A stretch of DNA of 64,000 nucleotides from Cyanobium sp. ATX 6F1 (GTDB taxonomy: Bacteria; Cyanobacteriota; Cyanobacteriia; PCC-6307; Cyanobiaceae). Each line of letters begins with the position of its first letter. Position 1 is the first letter of the stretch. The position numbers and the translations under genes were made by a program. Shown one piece after another: positions 26,701 through 35,300 of the stretch. The stretch lies in NCBI RefSeq assembly GCF_024346315.1, contig NZ_JAGQCS010000004.1:124001-188000 (forward strand), written 5' to 3'. Under the pieces are notes generated by a model, which was not told where the DNA came from, searched no databases, and saw only the letters and a program-made list of their open reading frames with translations.

Positions 26701-29700
26701 CAACAAAGGCTTGTTCGCGATTGAGTTCAATAACCTGAACGGAATACTGCGCAAGAGTGCTGGTACGGGTACTGCGACCTTGGGAGCAGGGGGCAATCGA
26801 GTGAATCTGACGAACCGCGGATCAGTGGAGGTGAGCGCGGGAACGCTGGCGATCAGCCCTGCGTCGGCAATGCAGAACAATGGCATAATCGAAATTGCAT
26901 CGGGAGCAACTTTCCAGGTTGCTTCAGGAGGCCTCACCAACAACGGCATTCTTTCGGGCTTTGGCACCATTGATGTGGGCGCCGGCAATACGCTCACCAA
27001 CCTCTTGTTCATCTACCCCGGCAGCGCTAGCACTAGTACTGCGGGAACCCTGAGTCTCATCGGCGACCTAGCTCTGGGCGGGGCCTCCGTGCTCAACCTC
27101 GACCTGGGCGGTGCCACACCCGGTAGCCAATACGACCGGCTAGCGGTTTCGGGCAACGTGAGCCTTGGTGGCACGATCAACACCCAGCTGATCAATGCCT
27201 ACGCCCCTAGCCCCGGTCAAAGCTTCGATGTGATCACATCCGGCGGAACGGCCACCGGCAGCTTTGCCAGCTCGAATCTGCCTTCGGGTGTCAACGGGGC
27301 GATCGTGGGCAGCGTCTACCGCCTCACCAACTCCGGCCTGAGCTGCCTGGGCGTCTGCTGGGATGGCGGTGGCGGCACCACCGGCTGGGAAACCCTGGCG
27401 AATTGGACAAGCGATAAGTTGCCCACCACCACCGATGTGGCCTACCTGAATCTGGTAGCTGGTGTCGATGTGACCCTCTCCAGCAGCCAGAGCATCAAGG
27501 GGTTGAACAGCATCTCCGGCAACAGCCTCACGATCAATTCCGGGGGGGCGTTGACGCTGAACGATCCAGGAACGGCCTCCAACCTTGCTGGCAATCTCAC
27601 GGTCAGTGGCACCCTGAACATTCAATCGCCCCTCAGCGCATCGTCGTTGGCCCTCAGTGGCGGAGCGTTGGCCGGCAGCGGCAGCCTCACGGTTTCTAAT
27701 GCCTTCTCGCGTACGGGCGGAACTACGGGCACCACCCTCACCGGGGTCACGCTCAACCAGGCCAGCGGTGATCTCAGCCCGGGCGCCTGGACCGTTAATG
27801 GACCGGTGTCGTTTACGGCGGCGGCAGGAAACCTGCTCGTCGATGGACCCGTGACGGCCACCACCCTGCTGGGCCGCGGTGCCACAGGGCTGACGCTGCA
27901 GCCCGGTGTCGTGCTGAACGCCACGGCAAGCACGGGGAGTGCCTTGGTGCTCGATGCCGGCACGGGCGCCTTCACCAACCTGGCCGGCGCCGGGGCGCTA
28001 GCGGTGGCACCAGGGGCGCGCTGGTTGGTCTATTCCGCCAGCCCCCTCACCGACAACCGCGGCGGCTTGAGCTATGCCTTCAAGCAATACGGCATCACTT
28101 ACGGCAGCGCGAGCCCTGTATTGGGCGCCGGCAATGGCTTCCTCTACAGCGCCACGCCAACGGTCACGGCCAGCCTCACCGGCAGCATCAGCAAGACCTA
28201 CGACGGCACCGTGGCCGCCCCGATCGCCGCTGGCAACTATCTCGTCAGTGGCGCGATCGATGGCGACACCGTACAGGTGAACAATTCCACGCTCGGCACG
28301 TACACAACGGCCGGGACCGGGGGGCGTGGTGCGAAGGATGTTGGCAGTGGAAAGGATGTCTCCGTTTCTGGGGTGACGATTTCCGGCGCCAGCGAGGGTG
28401 CGGTTGCGGTGTATGGCTACCAGTTGGCCAGCTCAACAGCGAGCGGTACCGCCCTGGGCACGATCAATCCGCTCGCGCTCGCCGGTGCCGCGATTGCGCC
28501 CTCCAGTTCCATCTACGGCGCGGCCCTCAGCCCCGGTGCAGTCAGCTTCTCCAATCTCTTCTCCGGCGATCTCGTCGGTTCTGCCACCTCCGTCAATACC
28601 TCAACCCTCAGCACCGGCGGCACCCCCATCGTTGGTACCTACACCCAAACGGCCAGCGCCACCCTCAGCGGTAGCGATGCGGCGAACTACAGCTTCTCAG
28701 GCTTCACATCAACTCCCAACTACACGATCAATCCCCTCAGCCTCTCGGTCACGGGCGTTACCCCCCTCAGCAAGACCTACGACGGCACCACTCAGGCCAC
28801 CCTCAACAATACCGCCGCCGCCGTGTCAGGCCTCTTAGGCACCGACGGTGTGACGCTTAACGGCCTAACCGCAACCGGTCAATTCGCCGATCCCAACGCC
28901 GGCCTGGCCAAGCCCGTTGCCGTCTCCGGCTTCGTGATCAGTGGCCCCGATGCGGCCAATTACACCCTTCTTCAGCCGGGCGGCCTGACCGCCGACATCA
29001 CCATCCGCCCCCTCGGCACCTGGAGCGCCTCCACCCCTGGCAACTGGAGCGATGCGGCCAACTGGGATGTCCTGCCCAGTGGCTCTAACGTGGCCGTCGT
29101 GGTGATCCCCGTGGGTAGCGGCGCCCTCACTTACGACGCCGCCGCCGGTAGCACCAACCTGCAGAGCCTCATCATCGACCAGAGCCTCAGCATCACCGGT
29201 GGTTCCCTGGCGGTGAGCGGTGCGACATCCGTGGCCAGCGGCGCCAGCTTGAGTCTCAGTGGTGGCAATTTTTCGACCACCTCCCTGAGCAACCAGGGGC
29301 TGGTGAACGGCAGCAGTCCGCTCGTGGTGAATGGCTCCTACACCGAGAGCGGCGGCAGTCTCGGTAGCGGTTTCTCCAGCGTTGCGATCACCCAGGCCAG
29401 CGGCGACCTCAACCTCAGCAGCGTGGGATCCACGGGCCCGGTGAGCCTGACCAGCAGCGCTGGCGCCCTCAACCTCAGCGGCGCTGTGAGCTCAGCCGGT
29501 GGGCCCATCAACCTGATCGCCACCGGCGCCACGGATCTTTCCTCCACCGCGTCGCTCATCAGCCCCGGCGCTCTGATCTCCGTGAGCAGCGGCGGTCCGC
29601 TGAGCCTGAACGGCGCTCGCATCGATGCCAGCGGAGCCAGTGCCGCCGGCACGGTGCAGCTCGATGGCAGCAGCATCACCCTCACCAACGCCACGGTGAA

Positions 29701-30520
29701 CACTTCTGGTGCCAGCGAAGGTGGTTCGATTCAGCTGGGCCTGAAATCCCTGCCCAGTAGCGTTACGCTCACCAACTCCAGCCTGGTGGCGGATCCCCCT
29801 GGTCTTGGCGGTTCCATCTCCATCGACGGCCTTGCCATCGCCTTGGTTGGCTCCACCTTGAACGTGGTGGGCTTGAGCGGCGGTTCCATCCTGCTGGGTT
29901 CTGCCAATACCGCCACCTTGAGCCTCGATGCTGCCACCTCTCTCGTGGGCGGTGGTGATGGCACCTTCAGCCTGTTCGGCGGTTCGATTCTCAACAACGC
30001 CAGCATCATCGGTGGCCGGTTGTTTTTGAATGGGGTGGGATTGGGCGCTGTGAGTGTGTTGCCTAATCTGCCCTTGAGCGCTGTTTTGTCCCCCATCGTC
30101 GCGCTGCCCTCTGAGGTGGCGTTCCAGCTCAGCGTCGATCTCGGTCAGAGCTCTCCGCTCTCCAGCGTTGATTACACGGCGCCGGGTTCGTTGCTGGTCG
30201 CCCAGTGGGAGCAGCTGGGGATCGATCCGCTTTCTATCACCCTCACGGAATCGGCCTTCCTCTATGCCAATTTCTTATTGAATGAAGGTCTTTCAACCAG
30301 TGGTCTGTGGACGTTCGATCCATCCGTGCAGCAGCTCACCCCCTCACAGGTGGAAGAGCAGTTCACCGCTTCCGAGCAGCGAGCGATGGAAGCAACGGCG
30401 GCGAAACTAGGTCTTGACCCCACTGACGGCCTATTGGCGCCTACTCCTGCTCAATTGCAGGCGAGCCTGCAGAAGGTGATCAAAGCTGTGCGCGGGCGGA
30501 TCCGAGGAGGTCAGCCATGA
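23759..30520 (+). CDS. TpsA2: giant TPS exoprotein with YDG/MBG modules
   Basis: The product has 2253 residues. The signal peptide is MALRHAIGLWALILAGAPAMA. Its TPS domain (about 25-175) is almost identical to that of TpsA1 and TpsA3. In order there follow a GGDGGLVETSSRGEL / WLIDPNNVTI segment, beta-helix-like filler, two WDGG/NW modules (about 784-880 and 1177-1267; SGLSCLG.CWDGG, LPTT.DVAYLNLV), a YDG module (about 1470), one MBG-like module (about 1574-1659), a second YDG module (SKTYDGTTQATL, about 1660), and a WSASTPGNWSDAANW module. The C-terminal tail reads PSQVEEQFTASEQRAMEATA then LQKVIKAVRGRIRGG. YDG and MBG modules are known from large bacterial adhesins. Its TGA overlaps the ATG of chat2 (ATGA), implying translational coupling. 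Confidence 0.9.
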   Translation: MALRHAIGLWALILAGAPAMAGEVSASGGALGLGTAVNGQLGGSCASGLCQVGGGTAAGRNLFHRFSAFDTRGGITGVNFSTGGAQNVFVGVTSPLGSFIDKLVSFSSPGNLFWLSPGGIAISGAGGFANIQQLNLSTATGWRVGNGVFDAAGTTAGQAALLSGTPGLGAAGALTDPASLAALGLQKNGDLSLSDGLLTVDQSLLLDAQGGNVLLQAAGIQAPGAQVAITGASVSLQSSTVDVSGSSGGGTVRLGGGLLGADPTITNAQRTSVDGASAVRADATAQGSGGTVVVYGTDSIKVEGALSARGGPQGGDGGLVETSSRGELVVNQAPDASAPKGQGGTWLIDPNNVTIQATGPDSNVTAPPAVITTGDSAVLTTSTLETALNAGTNVSVVTSAGGTQAGDITVASPISKTAGGNATLTLTAYNNINLNANISSSVGQLNLTLNPDSDASGGGTTSLATGATLALNGGTAAFNGSTSLAGTISGSTITGSEIASSNATLSNITFGSNLSTTGGLNLSGTIGLANGITLNKGISSDWYAAPGTQLTTGGTAVINSSGGNIIAGNGGPGTFGIGSGVTLQGYGTLTTNSSATLNNQGTIRASTAGQVFSIKPTTLNNTGTIATTLGSIGIFPTNPFSNAGVLEIGPNTSISAKSFTNAAGGIIRGGLGLAQGSLLLQGDSTSPSATLTNLGTISPGGDGVAGWLTLSGGDLVLGSTSVLNLEIGGPINGSQFDWITVSGNVSLGGTINTQLINGFSPSLGQSFDVISNDPLTVTGSFATSNLPSGFNGAIVGSVYRLTNSGLSCLGICWDGGDGTTAWENPANWTSDQLPTTSDVAYLNLVAGVDVTLSSSQSIKGLNSNAGNNLTINPGGTLTLNDPGTSSLLDGGLTISGGTLTTKGALTLNGSSVWAGGTLDGTGTLTVSPAAKLVVNGGGTYGLSQLTNQGIVQWTSGNVDFSANGVITNSLLFDVQTDSIWGNKGLFAIEFNNLNGILRKSAGTGTATLGAGGNRVNLTNRGSVEVSAGTLAISPASAMQNNGIIEIASGATFQVASGGLTNNGILSGFGTIDVGAGNTLTNLLFIYPGSASTSTAGTLSLIGDLALGGASVLNLDLGGATPGSQYDRLAVSGNVSLGGTINTQLINAYAPSPGQSFDVITSGGTATGSFASSNLPSGVNGAIVGSVYRLTNSGLSCLGVCWDGGGGTTGWETLANWTSDKLPTTTDVAYLNLVAGVDVTLSSSQSIKGLNSISGNSLTINSGGALTLNDPGTASNLAGNLTVSGTLNIQSPLSASSLALSGGALAGSGSLTVSNAFSRTGGTTGTTLTGVTLNQASGDLSPGAWTVNGPVSFTAAAGNLLVDGPVTATTLLGRGATGLTLQPGVVLNATASTGSALVLDAGTGAFTNLAGAGALAVAPGARWLVYSASPLTDNRGGLSYAFKQYGITYGSASPVLGAGNGFLYSATPTVTASLTGSISKTYDGTVAAPIAAGNYLVSGAIDGDTVQVNNSTLGTYTTAGTGGRGAKDVGSGKDVSVSGVTISGASEGAVAVYGYQLASSTASGTALGTINPLALAGAAIAPSSSIYGAALSPGAVSFSNLFSGDLVGSATSVNTSTLSTGGTPIVGTYTQTASATLSGSDAANYSFSGFTSTPNYTINPLSLSVTGVTPLSKTYDGTTQATLNNTAAAVSGLLGTDGVTLNGLTATGQFADPNAGLAKPVAVSGFVISGPDAANYTLLQPGGLTADITIRPLGTWSASTPGNWSDAANWDVLPSGSNVAVVVIPVGSGALTYDAAAGSTNLQSLIIDQSLSITGGSLAVSGATSVASGASLSLSGGNFSTTSLSNQGLVNGSSPLVVNGSYTESGGSLGSGFSSVAITQASGDLNLSSVGSTGPVSLTSSAGALNLSGAVSSAGGPINLIATGATDLSSTASLISPGALISVSSGGPLSLNGARIDASGASAAGTVQLDGSSITLTNATVNTSGASEGGSIQLGLKSLPSSVTLTNSSLVADPPGLGGSISIDGLAIALVGSTLNVVGLSGGSILLGSANTATLSLDAATSLVGGGDGTFSLFGGSILNNASIIGGRLFLNGVGLGAVSVLPNLPLSAVLSPIVALPSEVAFQLSVDLGQSSPLSSVDYTAPGSLLVAQWEQLGIDPLSITLTESAFLYANFLLNEGLSTSGLWTFDPSVQQLTPSQVEEQFTASEQRAMEATAAKLGLDPTDGLLAPTPAQLQASLQKVIKAVRGRIRGGQP

Positions 30521-31797
30521 TCCGGCCAGCACGTCATTGGCCGAGCCGTTACCTGGTGGCCTCGCTGCCGTTGTTCCTCGGTCTCCCTGTAACGACACCA
30601 GTTGCCTTGGCGGCTCCGCCAGCCGCCGCTGTGCAGCTGGCGCGCGCTTCCGATGGTGCTTCCCCCTTCAATCCGGCCCTCTACAACCCGGCGATCCTGC
30701 GCATCGGCTTCAGCGAAGCCAAGGGCAAGTCCGCCAATCCCGAGGCCGATTCCTTCCTCGACATCACCTTGGTGCCACCCGATGGGGATGTGCATGGTGC
30801 CCGCAGTGAGGTTTCGCTCAAGAGCTTCAACGAGCTGCTGCGCAAGCTCTATGGCCAACTGGCGAGTCAATCGCCGCTGGATGTCAACGATCCGAACTCA
30901 CCGGCTCGGCAGCTGTATTCGATTCTGATCCAGCCGATTGCCGCGCAGCTGCAAAAGCACAAGATCACCACGCTGCTGATCTCCGCCGATGCGGGGCTGC
31001 AGGCTGTGCCGTTCGCGGCCCTCCACGACGGCCAGAGCTACCTGGGTGAGCGCTACGGCCTCGGCATGACGCCGGCCCTGGGGCTCACCAAGCTGGCAGT
31101 GCTGCCCGAGAAAGCCCAACCACAACTGCTGGCGGCCGGGGCCTCCGAGTTCGTGGGCCTCAATGCCCTGCCTCTGGTGCCCCAGGAGCTCGACCGGGTG
31201 GGCAAGGGCAGGGCGAACCAGAGCTTCCTCAACAGGAGCTTTACGCCCCAAGTGCTGCTCCAGAAGGCGGGCGATCCACTGATCGATCGGGTGCACATCG
31301 CCACCCACGCCGAATTCCTGCCCGGCGGGCCAGCGGCGGCTCGCCTGTACTCAGGCACCGGTCCGATGTCCCTGCGTCAGTTATCCCAGCTGCGCCAACG
31401 CCGCGGTGAGGGTCAGCTGGATGTGTTCAGCCTCAGCGCCTGCCGCACCGCCCTCGGTGATGCCGACAGCGAACTGGGTTTCGCGGGGTTGGCGCTCCAG
31501 GCGGGCTCCCGCAGTGCGATCGGCAGCCTCTGGTACATCGACGATGTGGCCACTTCGGCGCTGTTCGTGCAGTTCTACCGCTACCTGGACCAGGGCCTTC
31601 CCAAGGCCGAGGCGCTGCAATTCACCCGGCGCGCCATGGCGAACGGCCGGATGCGGCTCGTGGGCGACCAGGTGATCGGGGCCGGGGGCGATGTGCTCCT
31701 CTCCAAACTGACCACGTCCCAGCAACGTCGCATCAGCACAGGTCTGCAGCACCCCTTCTTCTGGGCGGGCATCCAGTTGCTGGGAACGCCTTGGTGA
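30517..31797 (+). CDS. Exported CHAT-domain caspase-like protein (CHAT2)
   Basis: The product has 426 residues and is a paralogue of CHAT1 along its whole length. A signal peptide (LVASLPLFLGLPVTTPVALAA) is followed by the N-terminal domain (YNPAILRIGFSEAKG, FLDITLVPPDGD, LLRKLYGQLASQSPLDVNDP) and the CHAT domain (ITTLLISADAGLQAVPFAAL). The dyad is intact: His264 in HIATHAEF and Cys309 in LSACRTALGDADSE. It ends with FFWAGIQLLGTPW. The start ATG 30517 overlaps the tpsA2 stop by 4 bp, so synthesis of both products is coupled. The target is unknown; a cis-encoded TpsA is the simplest guess. Unlike the chat1 locus, what follows is gene debris, not an intact HD-GYP gene. Confidence 0.88.
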   Translation: MIRPARHWPSRYLVASLPLFLGLPVTTPVALAAPPAAAVQLARASDGASPFNPALYNPAILRIGFSEAKGKSANPEADSFLDITLVPPDGDVHGARSEVSLKSFNELLRKLYGQLASQSPLDVNDPNSPARQLYSILIQPIAAQLQKHKITTLLISADAGLQAVPFAALHDGQSYLGERYGLGMTPALGLTKLAVLPEKAQPQLLAAGASEFVGLNALPLVPQELDRVGKGRANQSFLNRSFTPQVLLQKAGDPLIDRVHIATHAEFLPGGPAAARLYSGTGPMSLRQLSQLRQRRGEGQLDVFSLSACRTALGDADSELGFAGLALQAGSRSAIGSLWYIDDVATSALFVQFYRYLDQGLPKAEALQFTRRAMANGRMRLVGDQVIGAGGDVLLSKLTTSQQRRISTGLQHPFFWAGIQLLGTPW

Positions 31798-31892
31798 TTA
31801 GCGATTCTGGCCGTCCTTCCCCTTGCCCTGGGGATGGCTGATCCTGCGTTTATCCAGATGAGATATTCGGCATTGCACAACGCCTGAGTAGA

Positions 31893-31945
31893 CCTGAGCG
31901 GCTGTCGGACAAGACCCTGGTGGAGATCATGAACAACGTGCTGGA
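31893..31945 (+). pseudogene. Remnant of the 5' end of the GAF/HD-GYP gene
   Basis: The stretch GTCGGACAAGACCCTGGTGG continues into GAGATCATGAAC and matches 18785-18840 in the intact HD-GYP gene (SDKTLVEIMN here, SDQTLVEILN there). It lies at the same position relative to chat2 as the intact gene does relative to chat1, so homology by duplication is the best explanation. Everything downstream of about codon 30 is missing, and the sequence runs directly into a GT2 remnant on the other strand. Confidence 0.7.
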
Positions 31946-31954
31946 ACTCCACAC

Positions 31955-32178
31955 CCAGCCCTCGCGCAGCGATCAGAACTACATCGGCATCGAAGCGATA
32001 GAGCCAGTCAGGTGCGGAGGCCAGCGGCGGTGCCATCGCTGCTGCCGTGGTCGAGCACATAGGCCACATCAACGTGGTGCTGGAGGGCGTGCACCAGGGC
32101 CACCGCCGCCAGGGGCCACTCGTTTTTGACCTTCAGCAGGCCAATGATGCGCGGCGCTGGGGAGATGGCTTGAAACCG
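31955..32178 (-). pseudogene. Remnant of the GT2-like glycosyltransferase gene
   Basis: Read on the minus strand this encodes PRIIGLLKVKNEWPLAAV, then VDVAYVLDHGSSDGTAAGL, then after an internal deletion and frame change APDWLYRFDADVVLIAARGL. The matching parts of the gene at 22471-23574 read VDVAYVLDHGSSDGTATGL and APEWFYPFDADEILIAPSGL. About 50 codons between the two blocks are gone and the rest of the gene is absent, so it cannot make an enzyme. As in the intact copy, the frame is closed by a TAA (32179-32181) without an ATG before the conserved region. Confidence 0.8.
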
Positions 32179-32297
32179 TTAGGGGGCAAGGATAGGTGCG
32201 CCGTTGGGCAAGTCGATGAAGTCATGTTTAGTAGCGAGGGCTACGGATTAGCTGCTGCAGTGATGCAGCACTTAGCAGATTCTCAGTGATCGATCAA
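32018..32297. repeat. Duplicated segment, copy 2: GT2 5' end plus tpsA3 leader
   Basis: This is the partner of 23414-23693. The near-identity runs from the SDGTAAGL codons of the GT2 remnant across its start and through the hairpin GCTGCA-GTGA-TGCAGC (32254-32269) to the TCTCAGTGATC block. Past it, the two tpsA leaders diverge for about 60 bp before similarity resumes in the signal-peptide codons. Confidence 0.9.
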
Positions 32298-32351
32298 GGA
32301 TCAACCGCCAAAAGGTCTGACATAGGCCTTAGTTTCTTGAAACGGACTCGA
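32182..32351 (+). promoter_or_regulatory. tpsA3 upstream region with the shared hairpin
   Basis: A 170 bp leader before tpsA3 conserves the block and hairpin (32254-32269) found before tpsA2, so both genes probably share transcriptional or post-transcriptional control. No clear -35/-10 pair or ribosome binding site could be assigned by eye. Confidence 0.45.
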
Positions 32352-35300
32352 ATGGCCCCATCCATCGCGCTGCGTCATGCCATCGGCCTTTGGGCTCTGA
32401 TCCTGGCGGGGGGTCCTGTCGTCGCCGGCGAAGTGAGCGCCACCGGCGGCGCCCTGGGCCTGGGCACCGCGGTGAACGGCCAGCTGGGCGGCAGCTGCGG
32501 CTTAGGCCTGTGCCAGGTGGGCGGTGGCACGGCAGCAGGCCGCAACCTCTTCCATCGCTTTTCCGCCTTCGACACGCGCGGCGGCATCACGGGGGTGAAT
32601 TTCTCCACCGGCGGCGCCCAAAACGTGTTCGTTGGGGTGACGAGCCCCCTGGGCAGCTTCATCGACAAACTTGTCTCGTTCTCGAGCCCCGGCAACCTGT
32701 TCTGGCTCTCCCCGGGCGGCATCGCCATCAGCGGCGCCGGCGGTTTCGCCAACATCCAGCAGCTGAACCTGAGCACCGCCACGGGCTGGCGGGTGGGCAA
32801 TGGTGTGTTCGATGCGGCGGGCACCACAGCCGGTCAGGCGGCCCTGTTGAGCGGAGCGCCTGTGAGCGGCCTTGCCGGTGCGGTGAACGATCCGGCAACT
32901 CTTGCGGCCCTGGGGATCCAGAAGAACGGCGATCTCAGCATCGCCGGCGGTCTGCTGACGGTGGATCAGGGCCTGCTGCTGGATGCCCAGGGGGGCAACG
33001 TGCTGCTGCAGGCGGCGAGGCTGCAGGCGAAGGGCGGGTCGGTGGAGATCCAGGGCCAGTCCGTTCGGCAGGACGCACCGATCGAATCCAGCGGCACGAG
33101 CGGTGGCTCGGTGACGATCAACGCGGCGGGCGCTCTCACCAACGGCGCACCGATCCAGGCCAACGGGTCCAGTGCTGGCGGCACCATCAACCTGCAGGCC
33201 GGCACCAGCCTCACGAGTTCGTCCGCGATCACCGCCACGGGTACGGGGCCAATGGCCAAGGGCGGCACGATCGAGCTCACGGCCCCCAGCGTGACCCTTG
33301 CGGCGGCCCAAGTGGATGCCAGCGGCGCCGGCGGCGGCGGTGTGATCAGGGTGGGCGGCGGGGTTCAGGGCAGCCCCCTCAGCCTGGGGGGCGCCAACGC
33401 CATCAACACCATGGTGGACAGCAGCAGCAGCTTGAAGGCCGATACCACCCAGGCGGGCAACGGCGGCCAGGTGGTGGTGTGGGCTGAGAGGGCCACCCTG
33501 GTGGATGGGGCGATCAGCGCCCGCGGCGGCCCGGCGGGCGGTGATGGCGGCTTCGTGGAAACCTCAGGCCGCGAGCAATTGGCGGTCAGTCGGGCGCCGG
33601 ATGCCTCGGCCCCTTTGGGCAAGGGAGGCACCTGGCTGCTGGATCCCAACAACCTCACGGTGAATGCCAGCGGGCCCGACAGCAATGTCAGCGGCTTCCC
33701 CAACGCAACCACCACAGGCGACAGCGCCGTCATCGCCGCCTCCACAATCAATGCAGCCTTGAACGCGGGCACCAGCGTGAGCCTGGCCACCAGTGCCGGT
33801 GGTGCCCAGGCGGGTGACATCACGGTCTCCGCCCCGATCAGCAAAACGGCCGGCGGCGCTGCCTCCCTCAGCCTGAGCGCCCACAACAACATCAACCTCA
33901 ATGCCAACATTTCCTCATTAGCGGGTGCATTGAACCTGAATTTGGTTGCCAATTCGGACAACGTCGGCGGTGGATCCGTACAGAGGCAGACTTCTGGTAC
34001 CTTCATCGACTTGAACGGCGGTAACTTGAACCTTGCTGGCAATGGCGACTTCACGCTAATTGACGACTTTCGGAATCTTCGGTTTGACAAAAGTGGAACA
34101 GGTTCCTACCTGGCGCCCTTCTTCGTTCGGTTGACCGGCGTGACGATTGGCACCGACATGACCTTCAGTAACGAAGTGGGAATCGTCAACGATCTGCTGC
34201 TGGCCAATGGTGTGACGGTGAACAAAGAAGCGAACATCTGGCGCTTTGGAACCACCGGTCTGCGCACCCTGGGGCTGGCCCCAGGGGCCACCAGCGCCAC
34301 CGTCATCAGCAGCGGGGGCTTCATTCTTGCCGGCCAGGGGGTCATCGGCCAGACCCTGACGATCGGCCCTGGCGTGACGCTGCAGAGCTCCGGCGCAGGC
34401 ACCACGCAGCTGAGAGACAGCACCGCCAGCACCATCATCAACAACGGCACAATCGCTTCCACCACTGGTGGCACCTGGTCGATTTTGCCCGCCGGGTTCA
34501 TCAACAACGGTGCGGTGACAGCCAACAACGGCACGGTGTCGATCAGTTCGACGAGTTGGAGCAATGGGAGCACGGGTGTCTTCAATGTTGGCCCTTCGGG
34601 CACATTGAATCTGGGCGGTACGTTCACCAATGCCAACCCAGGTGCCTCCAATCGCACCGGGGGTTCGGTCTTCATTCCCGGCACCTTCGACCTGGCGGGT
34701 GCCACGTTGGATGTGGGCTCGGCGGGCCTGTTCGGCAGCGGTGGGCTGACGCAGCTCAGCGGCACGCTTTTAGGCGGCACGCTGATCAACACCGATACCA
34801 CCCCTGTGCTGACCTCGGGCTTAGGCACGCTCAATGGGATGACGATCGGCTCCAACGTGGGCATCAACGGTACGTTGCGCATCGCCAACGATCTGCTGCT
34901 GACTAATGGCGTGACAGTGAACAAGGGAGCGAATAATTGGAACTTCGTCACCACAGGAGTTCGTACCCTCGGCCTGGCTCCAGGCGCCAGCAGCGCCACG
35001 GTCAGCAGCAGTGGTGGCGCCATCTTCGCCGGGTCGGGGGTCAGCGGCCAGACCCTGACGATCGGCCCTGGCGTGACGCTGCAAAGTTCCGGCGCAGGCA
35101 CCACGACGCTGACCAACAGCTCTGCGGCCCCAATCATCAACAACGGCACAATCGCTTCCACCACCGGCGGCACCTGGTCCATTACGCCCACCAGCTTCAC
35201 CAACGGCGCCACAGGAACACTCGTTGTTTCAGCGGGCTCCACGCTCGCTACCGCTAACAACTCCTTCTCCAGCGATGGCGCGATCCAGGGCAGCGGCACC

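Noticed and set aside
32047-32289. Plus-strand small frame (and its twin at 23374-23685) conserved between the two duplicated segments
   Set aside because: Conservation is explained by the recent DNA duplication. The frame is antisense to GT2 sequence, and the substitutions between copies show no bias towards silent positions.
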